Source of the DNA: Candidatus Acidiferrales bacterium
Lineage (GTDB): Bacteria; Acidobacteriota; Terriglobia; Acidiferrales; UBA7541
NCBI GenBank assembly: GCA_030037775.1
Contig: JASHQB010000306.1
Span: forward strand, 1 to 48,900
Reading direction: 5' to 3'
DNA length: 48,900 nt
Below, piece by piece: positions 34,693-42,450 of the stretch (within the stretch, counting starts at the first letter, position 1; every line of letters starts with the position of its first letter). Under the pieces are notes generated by a model. That model ran no database searches and was not told the DNA's origin. It saw only the letters and a program-made list of their open reading frames with translations. Position numbers and translations under genes: made by a program.

Positions 34693-35577
34693 TTACCGCG
34701 CGAGCATGGCCCGGCGGTAAGAATCTCGCGTGAGAGTCCGCGCTACAAAAACCTGATCATCCGGAAACGCTCGAGCGGCTCGGCGCGCCTGCGCTGGGTT
34801 TCGGAAAAATCCGAACACCGCCGACCCGCTACCCGCCAGCGCGGCTTCCGCAGCTCCTTCCTGAAGCAATCGCCGCTTGATTTGACTCAAGCGAGGATGG
34901 CGACCAAAGACGGCAGCCTCGAAGTCATTGCAAAGGCCGCCGCCCTGCCGACTCCAGCACAGAGCGCAGAAACTCCACATTTTAGAGGTTGCCACCGGGG
35001 TTGTCAATTGACGATCGAGCCAGGAGTAGGCGTCGCGCGTGCTCACGCCGACGCTGCACGGGGAAACAACCAGAAGGGTCTGTGTGGGAAGGTCGGGTAG
35101 CGGATAAATCTCGTCGCCACGCCGAACGCCCAGGGCGCGGCCGCCAAGAAGAAAAAAGGGGACATCAGCACCCAGCGAAGAAGCGATCTCAAGCAAACGC
35201 GGCAAAGGCAATTCCCGGCGCGTCAGCCGCAAAACACCCAGGAGCGCCGCGGCCGCGTCACTGGAGCCGCCACCGAGCCCGCGCGCGACGGGAATGCGCT
35301 TGGTGAGCCGCGCGCGAAATCCCTGGCGCAACCCAAGTTCGCCTCGGAGCACGTCGATGGCGCGCCAAACCAGATTGCTCGAATCGGCGGGCAGAGCGGG
35401 ATCGTTAAGTTCGAGAGAAATTTCGCGCGAAGAGAAAAGCTCTAGCTCCAGCGAATCGCGCAGCGAAATCGATTGAAATACCGTACGCAGCTCATGGTAG
35501 CCATCGGGAAGCTTCCCGACGACGTGCAGGCACAGATTAACTTTCGCAAACGCCGAGAGGCGAACAGTTTTTCTCAT
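34693..35577 (-). CDS. ispE: 4-diphosphocytidyl-2-C-methyl-D-erythritol kinase
   Basis: This 294-residue GHMP kinase phosphorylates the 2-hydroxyl of CDP-methylerythritol in the non-mevalonate isoprenoid pathway. It shows AFAKVNLCLHVVGKLPDGYHEL, the ATP loop PVARGLGGGSSDAAAALLGVLRL and the C-terminal GSGSAVFGFF. The length is normal. It follows the TPR gene by ten bases and precedes prs, a frequent order (ispE-prs-rplY). Products feed the prenyl side chain used by UbiA/MqnP. Confidence 0.95.
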   Translation of the reverse strand: MRKTVRLSAFAKVNLCLHVVGKLPDGYHELRTVFQSISLRDSLELELFSSREISLELNDPALPADSSNLVWRAIDVLRGELGLRQGFRARLTKRIPVARGLGGGSSDAAAALLGVLRLTRRELPLPRLLEIASSLGADVPFFLLGGRALGVRRGDEIYPLPDLPTQTLLVVSPCSVGVSTRDAYSWLDRQLTTPVATSKMWSFCALCWSRQGGGLCNDFEAAVFGRHPRLSQIKRRLLQEGAAEAALAGSGSAVFGFFRNPAQARRAARAFPDDQVFVARTLTRDSYRRAMLAR

Positions 35578-35587
35578 GCGCCGGCGG

Positions 35588-37675
35588 CTAGAATCGGCTG
35601 TCGCCGCTCGGAGAGCGCTGTGCGACGTGACGCTTGATGTTCTTCAGTTTGTTCTGCAGCTCGGAAACCTTGTCCGGCTCGTAATCGGCAGGCAGCGCTT
35701 TTTGCCAGCAGACCAGTGCCTTCTCCCAGATTTGCTCGGCGCGATCGGACTGGCCCAACTTGGCGTACACGTCGCCCAAGTGGCTGAGGATTGTAGGATC
35801 GCCCGAATCGTGAGCGATGGCTTGCTGCAGACACTGTTGGGCCTCCGCAAGATTGCCCTGCTTGTAGTAGGCCCAACCGAGGCTATCGAGATACGCGCCG
35901 TTGGTGGGATCTTCGGCGAGGGCGCTGTGAATCATGGAAATCGCTTCGTCAAGGCGAACCCCGCGGTCCGCGAGCATGTAGCCGTAATCGTTCAAGACTC
36001 CGGCGTCGTGCGGATTGACCGCAAGTGATTTGCGGAACATCTCCTCTGCTTGCTCGTAGCGTTTCTCGTCGTTATAGATGGCTCCAAGTAGGAACCAGGA
36101 GCTTTCCTTATCTGAGGGATCATGTGAGAGGCCGAGGGCAGCATTGGCATCGCGTTCGGCGTCGCTGTAGCGCTTGCCGCGCTCTTCCACTTGCGCCAGA
36201 TTGATATAAGTATCGCGGTCGAGCTGGCCATTGACGGCCAGGCCGCGAAGAACTTTGGTCGCGGCGTCGACTTGGCTGTTATCGCCCAGAAGCATTGCGT
36301 ACGTAACCGCGAGCGTGGGATCGCCAGCATTGGCGGCGCGCGCCTTTTCCGCTTCGGCGATGGCATGCTTGATGTCGCCGCTGGCGCGATAGGTGTCAAT
36401 CAGCAGGAGCTCCCCGCGCTTTTGGCTCGAGGGGCCGAGCTGCTGCATCTCCTCAAACGTGCGCTCCGCAGAATCGTAGTCCCCCGCATCGCGATGGGCC
36501 ATTCCGAGTTGCTCGTAAAGGATTTCGAGCGCGCTCGGCGCGGGCTGGCCCTCCTGCTGTTGCGCTTTCACTCCGGCGATGGCGTCGGAAAGAACCTGAA
36601 TCGCGTCCTTGTAGCGCGCCTGCGCCTCGTAGAGCAACGCTTCGTTGTACAGCACTTCCAGGTCGCCCGGCGCGTATTTCTTGGCCTGCATCAGCGCAGC
36701 TTCGGCCTTATCAAGCTCGTTCATGTGCCGGTAGATTTGCGAAATGCGCAGATAGTTTTGCGGATTGTCCGGCTCCATCTGCACCAGCCGCTCGAATTGC
36801 GGCAGAGCGTCCTGGTAATCGTTGTTCGCAAGCATGGCCTGCGCGAGCCCGTGACGATGACTGGGCTCATCGGGATCCAACGTGACGGCACGCTGGAAAG
36901 CGGTTTGCGCCTCGGCGTTGTCATTGATCTTCGTGTAAGCGTTGCCGAGCAAATCGTAGAGTGCCGCGTCATCGGAGGAACCAGCGGCGTCGCGAAGTAC
37001 CGTGATGGCGTCTTGCGGACGGCCCTCCTCCAGATAAAGCTGGCTCAACTGTTCCAGCGCGCCCTCGTTGTCCGGCGAATGATTCAGGATGCTGCGCAAT
37101 TGCTCTTCGGCGCGCTGCGGCTGATTTTGGAAACCATAGAGGCGCGCCAGCCAGAGCTGCGATTCGATGTCCGCAGGATCAAGCCGCTGAACGGCCTGCA
37201 ATTGTTCCACGGCCGAGGCGATTGTCTGCTTTTGTGCGTCGTTGTCGGAATTGTCCGCCAGATTGTGAACGTAAATGCGCGCCAGCAGCCGGTGCGCCGC
37301 CAGATTGTTGGGATCCTGCTGCACGGTGGAATTCGCCAGTCGAATCGCTTCAGACGTGCGCTGCGATTCCGCATAAACCTCCGCGAGGCGTTCAGTGATG
37401 GCCGGATCGGAATCCACCGCCAGCGCCTTCTGGTAATAGCCGATGGCCTGGTCGGCATCCTCCGATTTGCCCGAGGCTTCGAATTGCCGCGCCGCCAAAA
37501 CGCCCATCATGTAATCCGTGTAGGCTTCGGCGCGCTTGGCCTGATCATCCTGCGAATAGAGCGAAGAGCCCAGAGAAGCGCTGCCCGAAGCAGAGGGTGG
37601 CGCGGCACCCTGGGCCGCGGCCCCTCCGGCGCATAAAGCGACCGCTAAGATGGTTTCTGTGAAATGAGTCTTCAT
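35588..37675 (-). CDS. Exported multi-TPR protein
   Basis: This protein of about 695 residues has a signal peptide (about 1-22, ending GGAAAQ), then TPR repeats in nearly continuous array from about residue 45 to the end, many with the NP/DP turn (for example AVTLDPDEPSHRHGLAQAML and FRKSLAVNPHDAGVLNDYGYMLADRG). There is no enzymatic domain. Such proteins are periplasmic or outer-membrane-associated scaffolds. The frame is open to 37774; ATG 37675 follows GGGGAG and lies just after a good promoter. Its place ahead of ispE-prs-ribosomal genes is unusual. Confidence 0.87.
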   Translation of the reverse strand: MKTHFTETILAVALCAGGAAAQGAAPPSASGSASLGSSLYSQDDQAKRAEAYTDYMMGVLAARQFEASGKSEDADQAIGYYQKALAVDSDPAITERLAEVYAESQRTSEAIRLANSTVQQDPNNLAAHRLLARIYVHNLADNSDNDAQKQTIASAVEQLQAVQRLDPADIESQLWLARLYGFQNQPQRAEEQLRSILNHSPDNEGALEQLSQLYLEEGRPQDAITVLRDAAGSSDDAALYDLLGNAYTKINDNAEAQTAFQRAVTLDPDEPSHRHGLAQAMLANNDYQDALPQFERLVQMEPDNPQNYLRISQIYRHMNELDKAEAALMQAKKYAPGDLEVLYNEALLYEAQARYKDAIQVLSDAIAGVKAQQQEGQPAPSALEILYEQLGMAHRDAGDYDSAERTFEEMQQLGPSSQKRGELLLIDTYRASGDIKHAIAEAEKARAANAGDPTLAVTYAMLLGDNSQVDAATKVLRGLAVNGQLDRDTYINLAQVEERGKRYSDAERDANAALGLSHDPSDKESSWFLLGAIYNDEKRYEQAEEMFRKSLAVNPHDAGVLNDYGYMLADRGVRLDEAISMIHSALAEDPTNGAYLDSLGWAYYKQGNLAEAQQCLQQAIAHDSGDPTILSHLGDVYAKLGQSDRAEQIWEKALVCWQKALPADYEPDKVSELQNKLKNIKRHVAQRSPSGDSRF

Positions 37676-37696
37676 GCGCGCTCCCCAATAGAATCC

Positions 37697-37725
37697 ATTA
37701 TTGAATAGACGGCCAGCCGCGTCAA
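37697..37725 (-). promoter_or_regulatory. Sigma70-type promoter of the TPR-ispE-prs-ribosomal unit
   Basis: TTGACG (37725-37720), a 17-base spacer and AATAAT (37702-37697) on the minus strand; transcription should begin near 37690, giving a leader of about 15 bases with GGGGAG. Confidence 0.62.
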
Positions 37726-37789
37726 AGCGTTCCTGCCCCGGCGATTCCGTTTTGCTCAATTCATTAGATGCCAATCGTCGCGCGGCGGG

Positions 37790-39367
37790 TTAGTGCCGAA
37801 AATGGCGTACTCCGGTGAAAACCATCGCCAGGCCGAGGCGATTCGCGGCGGCGATCACTTCATTGTCGCGAACTGAGCCGCCCGGCTGAATCACGGCAAC
37901 GGCTCCGCCTTTCGCCGCTTCTTCCACGCCGTCAGGGAACGGGAAAAATGCGTCCGAAGCGACCACGCTTCCCACGAGCGGCATCTGCGCCTTCATCACC
38001 GCGAGTTTCACCGAGTCCACGCGCGACATTTGTCCCGCGCCGATCCCGAGCGTCTGGCCTTCGCGCGCAAATACGATTGCGTTGGACTTGACGTGCTTGC
38101 ACACGACCCACGCGAAGCGCATCGCCTGTCGCTCGCCGGTTGTGGGCTGGCGCTCGGTAACGATTTTCCATTCCGCCTCAACCACAGAGCGATGGTCCGG
38201 CTCCTGCACCAGCATTGCGCCGCTGATCCGCTTCAGCTCAAGTTCCTCTGCCGGGAACGCGCCAGGCGCGGCCACGGACATTTCCAGCAAGCGCAGATTC
38301 TTCTTCGTGGAAAGTTTCTCGAGCGCACTTTTTTCATAGCCGGGCGCGGCAATACACTCCACGAAAAGCCTCTCGAGTTCAGCGGCGGTAGCCGCATCGA
38401 CGGTGCGATTGAGCGCGATCACGCCGCCGAATGCGGAAACGGGATCGCACGCCAGCGCCTGGCGATATGCTTCGGCGAGCGAAGGATTCTCGGCCGCTCC
38501 GCAGGGATTGTTGTGCTTGATGATGGCTACCCCAGGCGCGGAGAATTCGCAAGCGAGCGACCACGCCGCATCCATATCGACCAGATTGTTATACGAAAGC
38601 TCTTTGCCTTGCAGTTGCCGCGCGGCTGCGAATCCCGTTCGCGCGCGGTCCGCTGGAACGTACAGCGCCGCTTGCTGATGGGGATTTTCACCGTAGCGCA
38701 TCTCCTGCTGGCGCTCGAAATCGAAGTGCAGGCGCTGCGGCAAGATTTCCTGTGCGGGCGCGAGTTGCAAATCGTGATTGGCTGAAAGACGCTCGAGCTG
38801 CGTGGCAATCAGCCCGTCGTAACGCGCGGTCAGCGCAAACGCCTTTCGCGCCAGCTCCAGCCGCGTCGCGAGTCGAATTTCACGCGCGGCGCATAATTCT
38901 TCGAGCAGCACCGGATAATCGGCGGGATCCGTGACCACGGCGACGCTCTCAAAATTCTTTGCCGCCGAGCGCACCATCGTCGGCCCACCGATGTCGATGT
39001 TCTCGATCAGCTCTTCGGCCGTGACGCCCGCTTTGCCCGCTGTGGCGGAAAATGGATAGAGATTCACCACCACGATGTCGATCGGCGCGATGCCGTGCGC
39101 CGCGGTTTGCTTGCGGTCGTCGGCGTTTCCGCGGCGAAAAAGAATTCCGCCGTGCACTTTGGGATGCAGCGTCTTCACGCGGCCGCCCAGCATTTCGGGC
39201 GAACCGGTCAGCTCGGCCACGTCGCGAACTGCAATGCCCACGTCACGCAAAAAGCGCGCGGTGCCGCCCGTAGAGACGATTTCGATGCCGAGCTTCGAGA
39301 GCCGTGCTGCAAAATCAGCCAGTCCTATCTTGTCGTAAACACTTATGAGAGCGCGTTCCACCGCCAC
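37790..39367 (-). CDS. purH: Bifunctional AICAR transformylase / IMP cyclohydrolase
   Basis: This protein of about 525 residues performs the last two steps of purine synthesis. The N-terminal IMP cyclohydrolase part (about 1-195) has ALISVYDKIGLADFA, IVSTGGTARFL and VKTLHPKVHGGIL. The C-terminal transformylase part has MRYGENPHQQAALY, KHNNPCGAA, SVVASDAFFPFPDGV and AVIQPGGSVRDNEVI. The start is one of three in-frame GTG codons (39373, 39367, 39361); GGAGG sits five bases before 39367, which I choose. It is upstream of the TPR gene but separated by that gene's own promoter. Confidence 0.95.
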   Translation of the reverse strand: MAVERALISVYDKIGLADFAARLSKLGIEIVSTGGTARFLRDVGIAVRDVAELTGSPEMLGGRVKTLHPKVHGGILFRRGNADDRKQTAAHGIAPIDIVVVNLYPFSATAGKAGVTAEELIENIDIGGPTMVRSAAKNFESVAVVTDPADYPVLLEELCAAREIRLATRLELARKAFALTARYDGLIATQLERLSANHDLQLAPAQEILPQRLHFDFERQQEMRYGENPHQQAALYVPADRARTGFAAARQLQGKELSYNNLVDMDAAWSLACEFSAPGVAIIKHNNPCGAAENPSLAEAYRQALACDPVSAFGGVIALNRTVDAATAAELERLFVECIAAPGYEKSALEKLSTKKNLRLLEMSVAAPGAFPAEELELKRISGAMLVQEPDHRSVVEAEWKIVTERQPTTGERQAMRFAWVVCKHVKSNAIVFAREGQTLGIGAGQMSRVDSVKLAVMKAQMPLVGSVVASDAFFPFPDGVEEAAKGGAVAVIQPGGSVRDNEVIAAANRLGLAMVFTGVRHFRH

Positions 39368-39492
39368 AGCCACCTCCGCGATAAAAAAGGCTTACCAGTG
39401 TATGCGCTCGCGCAGCGATGCGAAAGGATGAAATGAAAGGCAGTACTCCCGAACTCGAAGGAATGGTGCGCGCGCCCCGCCGATCGGAAAAT

Positions 39493-40026
39493 TTATTCTG
39501 CGGCTTGAACTATCGTTATGGTCCGCAACATCCGAATCCAGCGGGCCGGGCGCTTGTCGCGAGGGGCAACCAGCTTCAGCGGGCCCTCGTTTGAACCAAG
39601 CGGGGCCCCATCGAGCGTATCCGCGACGATTACGTCGGAATCCAAGAAACCAGAATCCAGCTCGGCCAGTGAGAATACCACGCGGTAACGATCGGAGGCT
39701 TCCGCCAGCACATATGTGGCCATCAGAGGCCCGCGCAACTTCTCGCCTTGCGGAACGCCGGCGCGGCGAAACAGTTCCTTCAGCGGAACGCCCTGGTAGA
39801 CTTCCGTTTTATTACTGTGCGCATTGACCACCGTCACCGTTGTCCGAGGCATGTTTTTCAGGTCGGCTAAGGAAAGCTCGAGCGGAGTTGCCACGTTTCC
39901 GCTGATCCGCAGTGCGGGCGAAGTCCCCGTATTCTGCGCAGATACAGGCCGTTGCAGAGCAACAATCGACAGCATCGACACCAAGCCCGCGGCCCACGCG
40001 ACGACTGCATTTTTTCGATTGATCAT
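39493..40026 (-). CDS. Exported sulfite-oxidase-fold (molybdopterin-type) domain, cysteine-free
   Basis: This 177-residue protein has a signal peptide (about 1-30, ending VSAQ), then a domain resembling the core of the sulfite oxidase molybdopterin domain: LRISGNVATPLELSLADLKNMPRTTV, VYQGVPLKELFRRAGV, VVFSLAELDSGFLDSDVIVADTLDGAPL and GPLKLVAPRDKRPARWIRMLRTITI. It contains no Cys at all, so the molybdenum-ligating Cys of true sulfite oxidases is missing, and it lacks the N-terminal half. It may bind a ligand without catalysis. It lies 41 bp after a molbindin gene on the same strand. Confidence 0.78.
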   Translation of the reverse strand: MINRKNAVVAWAAGLVSMLSIVALQRPVSAQNTGTSPALRISGNVATPLELSLADLKNMPRTTVTVVNAHSNKTEVYQGVPLKELFRRAGVPQGEKLRGPLMATYVLAEASDRYRVVFSLAELDSGFLDSDVIVADTLDGAPLGSNEGPLKLVAPRDKRPARWIRMLRTITIVQAAE

Positions 40027-40067
40027 GGGAGTTTACGAGGAAACGATCGGCGCACTTACGCTAATGC

Positions 40068-40274
40068 CTAGTCCTTCTCCAGCATGACTTCGGTCGATTT
40101 GATTACCGCCTTCACCGTGTCGCCGACCTTGAGCTTCATTTCATCGGCGCTGCGCTTGGTGATCACGCTCTCAATGAGGTCTTTGCCCACGCGGACGACC
40201 ACATGCGCCATCACGCCTCCGAACTGAATTTCTTCCACTTTCCCTACCAGTTTATTGCGCGCCGAAAGTGTCAT
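40068..40274 (-). CDS. Molbindin (Mop/TOBE-domain molybdate-binding protein)
   Basis: This 68-residue protein is a single Mop/TOBE domain: MTLSARNKLVGKVEEIQFGGVMAHVVV, KDLIESVITKRSADEMKLKVGDTVKAVIKSTEVML. Such proteins oligomerise and bind molybdate or tungstate oxyanions. The size is exactly that of a classic molbindin. ATG 40274 is chosen from the family; TTG 40289 is in frame. It precedes the sulfite-oxidase-fold gene and is probably cotranscribed with it. Confidence 0.9.
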   Translation of the reverse strand: MTLSARNKLVGKVEEIQFGGVMAHVVVRVGKDLIESVITKRSADEMKLKVGDTVKAVIKSTEVMLEKD

Positions 40275-40350
40275 GGCCGAAGAATACAACCGGCGGCTTG
40301 CGGATGTCTATAGCGAGGATGCCCAAGCAAATGAATTGCGGCGAGGCGGC

Positions 40351-41649
40351 TTAATTGTCGGAGTAGTAACCGTCGCGCACTTGCACCGCCAGGTCCTTGT
40401 TTTTCGTAGTGAGGGCAATTTTGTGGTAGCCGGGTCCGGAACTGGCGTGGTCCGGCGTGTAGCCCAAGGCGTACTGGCTCCTCAACCCTTCCTCCACCTG
40501 CGCGTAGATTTGGTCGAAGGTCAGTTTTTTCGAAACTTGAAATAACTGTCCGCCAGTCTCCGTCGAGATCCGTTCCAGTATTTTCTTGCCATCGGCGCGC
40601 GCTTCCTGGGGATACCGCTGCCCTCTGCCGCCGCCTGGCCAGCCGCCGCCACCACGCCCCGGCCACCCGCCTCCGCCGCCTGGCCAGCCGCCGCCCCAAC
40701 CTCCGTGACGATTCGAACTGTCGCTGTCCGATCCGTGATCGGCAAAGTAGATCGAATAAACCGCCGTATCCGCGCGTTGCGCCGCTTCGATCGCAGCCGT
40801 GAGAGTTTCCTTGCTGCCACGGTCCACTCCGTCGGACAACACAAAAACCGCCTTGCGGCCCGGCTGCTTTTTCATCTCGTCATTCGCCGCCAAATAGATC
40901 GCGTCGTAAAGCAGCGTCCCGCCGCCGCTATCGTGCGCTTGGTTGTGCCCGTTATTGCTGCCCGTACTGGTCGGAACGTTCTCGTCCGGATCGCTCGTGT
41001 TTGTTCCGCCGCCACTTCCGTCGTTGCCATCACTTCCGTTGTTCCCGTTGTTACCGTTGGCAAACTGCGGCTGAGGCGTCTGCAGCTCCTGCAGCGCGGC
41101 GTTCAGCTTCGGACGCGACGACGTCAAATCCTGCAGCAGCTCGACCTGCCGGTCGAAATGAATTACGAAGGCCTGGTCTTTGTCGCGCAACATCTGGTCC
41201 AGGAATTTGTAGCTGGCGTCGCGCTCGTCGTCGATCACATTGCGCTGGCTCAGGCTGGTGTCGACCAGCAGGCCAAGCGTCAGTGGAACGTCGCTCTCGC
41301 GGATGAAATGCGTGATCGTCTGCGGACGGCCGTCCTGCTCCAGCGCGAAGTCTTGTTGATTCAGCGTCGGTATGATTTTCCCGTGCTTGTCCCGCACCGT
41401 CACATACAGATATACCAGCTTAACTTCGACGGATATCTTGGGCTGGCTCTGCTGCTGCGGCGCCTGTTGAAGCTGCGGAGCTTTCTGCGGTGGCGGGGTG
41501 ATTGGGCCTTCCGATTGCGCGCGGGCAATCCCGCCTGCAAAAAAGAGCATCATGCCAAGAAAGGCAACTAAGAACGGGCCGACGAGGCTCGCTCGCAGCC
41601 TCCAGCCATTCTTGCAGGGCGCATTCTTATGATACCGCGGCATGGGCAT
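40351..41649 (-). CDS. Acidobacterial VWFA-related exported protein with Gly/Trp-rich insert
   Basis: This 432-residue protein has a signal or anchor segment (about 20-45, ending ARAQ), a Pro/Gln-rich stretch and the VWFA-related domain peculiar to Acidobacteriota, with the MIDAS-like LLVDTSLSQ, FVIHFDRQVELLQDL and VFVLSDGVDRGSKE. Two low-complexity inserts interrupt it: an Asn/Gly/Asp stretch (about residues 196-235) and a Gly/Trp/Pro stretch (about 317-345) encoded near 40615-40705. The C-terminal QYALGYTP and YHKIAL are typical of the family. It follows the MXAN_5187-like gene by 42 bp. Role unknown. Confidence 0.88.
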   Translation of the reverse strand: MPMPRYHKNAPCKNGWRLRASLVGPFLVAFLGMMLFFAGGIARAQSEGPITPPPQKAPQLQQAPQQQSQPKISVEVKLVYLYVTVRDKHGKIIPTLNQQDFALEQDGRPQTITHFIRESDVPLTLGLLVDTSLSQRNVIDDERDASYKFLDQMLRDKDQAFVIHFDRQVELLQDLTSSRPKLNAALQELQTPQPQFANGNNGNNGSDGNDGSGGGTNTSDPDENVPTSTGSNNGHNQAHDSGGGTLLYDAIYLAANDEMKKQPGRKAVFVLSDGVDRGSKETLTAAIEAAQRADTAVYSIYFADHGSDSDSSNRHGGWGGGWPGGGGGWPGRGGGGWPGGGRGQRYPQEARADGKKILERISTETGGQLFQVSKKLTFDQIYAQVEEGLRSQYALGYTPDHASSGPGYHKIALTTKNKDLAVQVRDGYYSDN

Positions 41650-41691
41650 GGTTAAGGGATTCGCGCGGCGCGGCGGAGGTTGCCCGCGTGC

Positions 41692-42291
41692 TCAGGCGCT
41701 GAGGCGCGCTTTGAGCTTGACGCGCCCGGCTTCCACGCTGACCGTGTATTCGACTTGCGCGGCGGCCTTTTTCGATTTGAGTTGCCGGGTTTTTTCGCGC
41801 ACAAACTTCGTAAATTCATCAAAATTGGGCGTCCCGCCTTTTTCGCCCGTTGCCGTGCGAGCTTCTACCAACTTGCGATAGAGTTGCTCGATCTTGTCAG
41901 CTTCGCGTTCGGGATCCGAAAAGGTCATCGCAAACGCGGAAGCGCCGGATGTTTCATGCGCGGTGGCGTCCTTCTTGGCCCGCTCGGCCTCGATCGCTTT
42001 CGCGGCTGCGCCGAAGTGCCTCGGGGTCGTGCCTTCCTCGCGCTCCTTCAGCTTCTTGCGCCATATTTCGCAGTATTTCGCGAAGGTCTGCGCGAGATTG
42101 GTGTAGCGGAAACGCTGCGCGTAGCTCATCTCCCCGCCGCGGTCCCCATAGCGTTTCATCAGCGATTCCACGCGCCACTGCGTGTCGGCCGGGGGGCGTT
42201 TGCGGCCGCCGCCGAAGTACTGCTCGTATTCGATTTTCAGGGTGCGAATGTCTTTTTCGATCTGCGAGAGATCTTCTTCGATTGTCGCCAT
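41692..42291 (-). CDS. MXAN_5187 C-terminal domain-like protein
   Basis: This 199-residue protein is mostly helical and charged. It has an N-terminal coiled coil (IEEDLSQIEKDIRTLKIEYEQYFGGGRKRPP), then WRVESLMKRY...MSYAQRFRYTNLAQTFAKYCEIWRKKLKEREEG, a variable linker, and a C-terminal segment (EQLYRKLVEARTATGE...FTKFVREKTRQLKSK) ending with VEYTVSVEAGRVKLKARL. The pattern is that of the MXAN_5187 C-terminal family known from delta-proteobacteria and Acidobacteriota. There is no signal peptide. It is upstream of, and probably cotranscribed with, the VWFA gene. Function not established. Confidence 0.75.
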   Translation of the reverse strand: MATIEEDLSQIEKDIRTLKIEYEQYFGGGRKRPPADTQWRVESLMKRYGDRGGEMSYAQRFRYTNLAQTFAKYCEIWRKKLKEREEGTTPRHFGAAAKAIEAERAKKDATAHETSGASAFAMTFSDPEREADKIEQLYRKLVEARTATGEKGGTPNFDEFTKFVREKTRQLKSKKAAAQVEYTVSVEAGRVKLKARLSA

Positions 42292-42450
42292 GGTCTCCGC
42301 AATGCGTGGAAAGGGGACTCCTGAGTATCGTAGAGGGCCAGTGTGGCACCGTCAACGGCAGCGTGAAAAGTGAGTGCCTGAAAAGTATTCGGTCCACCGT
42401 CCGGCGCGAAGTTGCGCACGCTCGGGGCGTGTGCTGAAATAGCAGCCATT

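Noticed and set aside
36191-37636. A 481-codon plus-strand frame
   Set aside because: It mirrors the TPR gene on the other strand; a side effect of GC-rich codon use.
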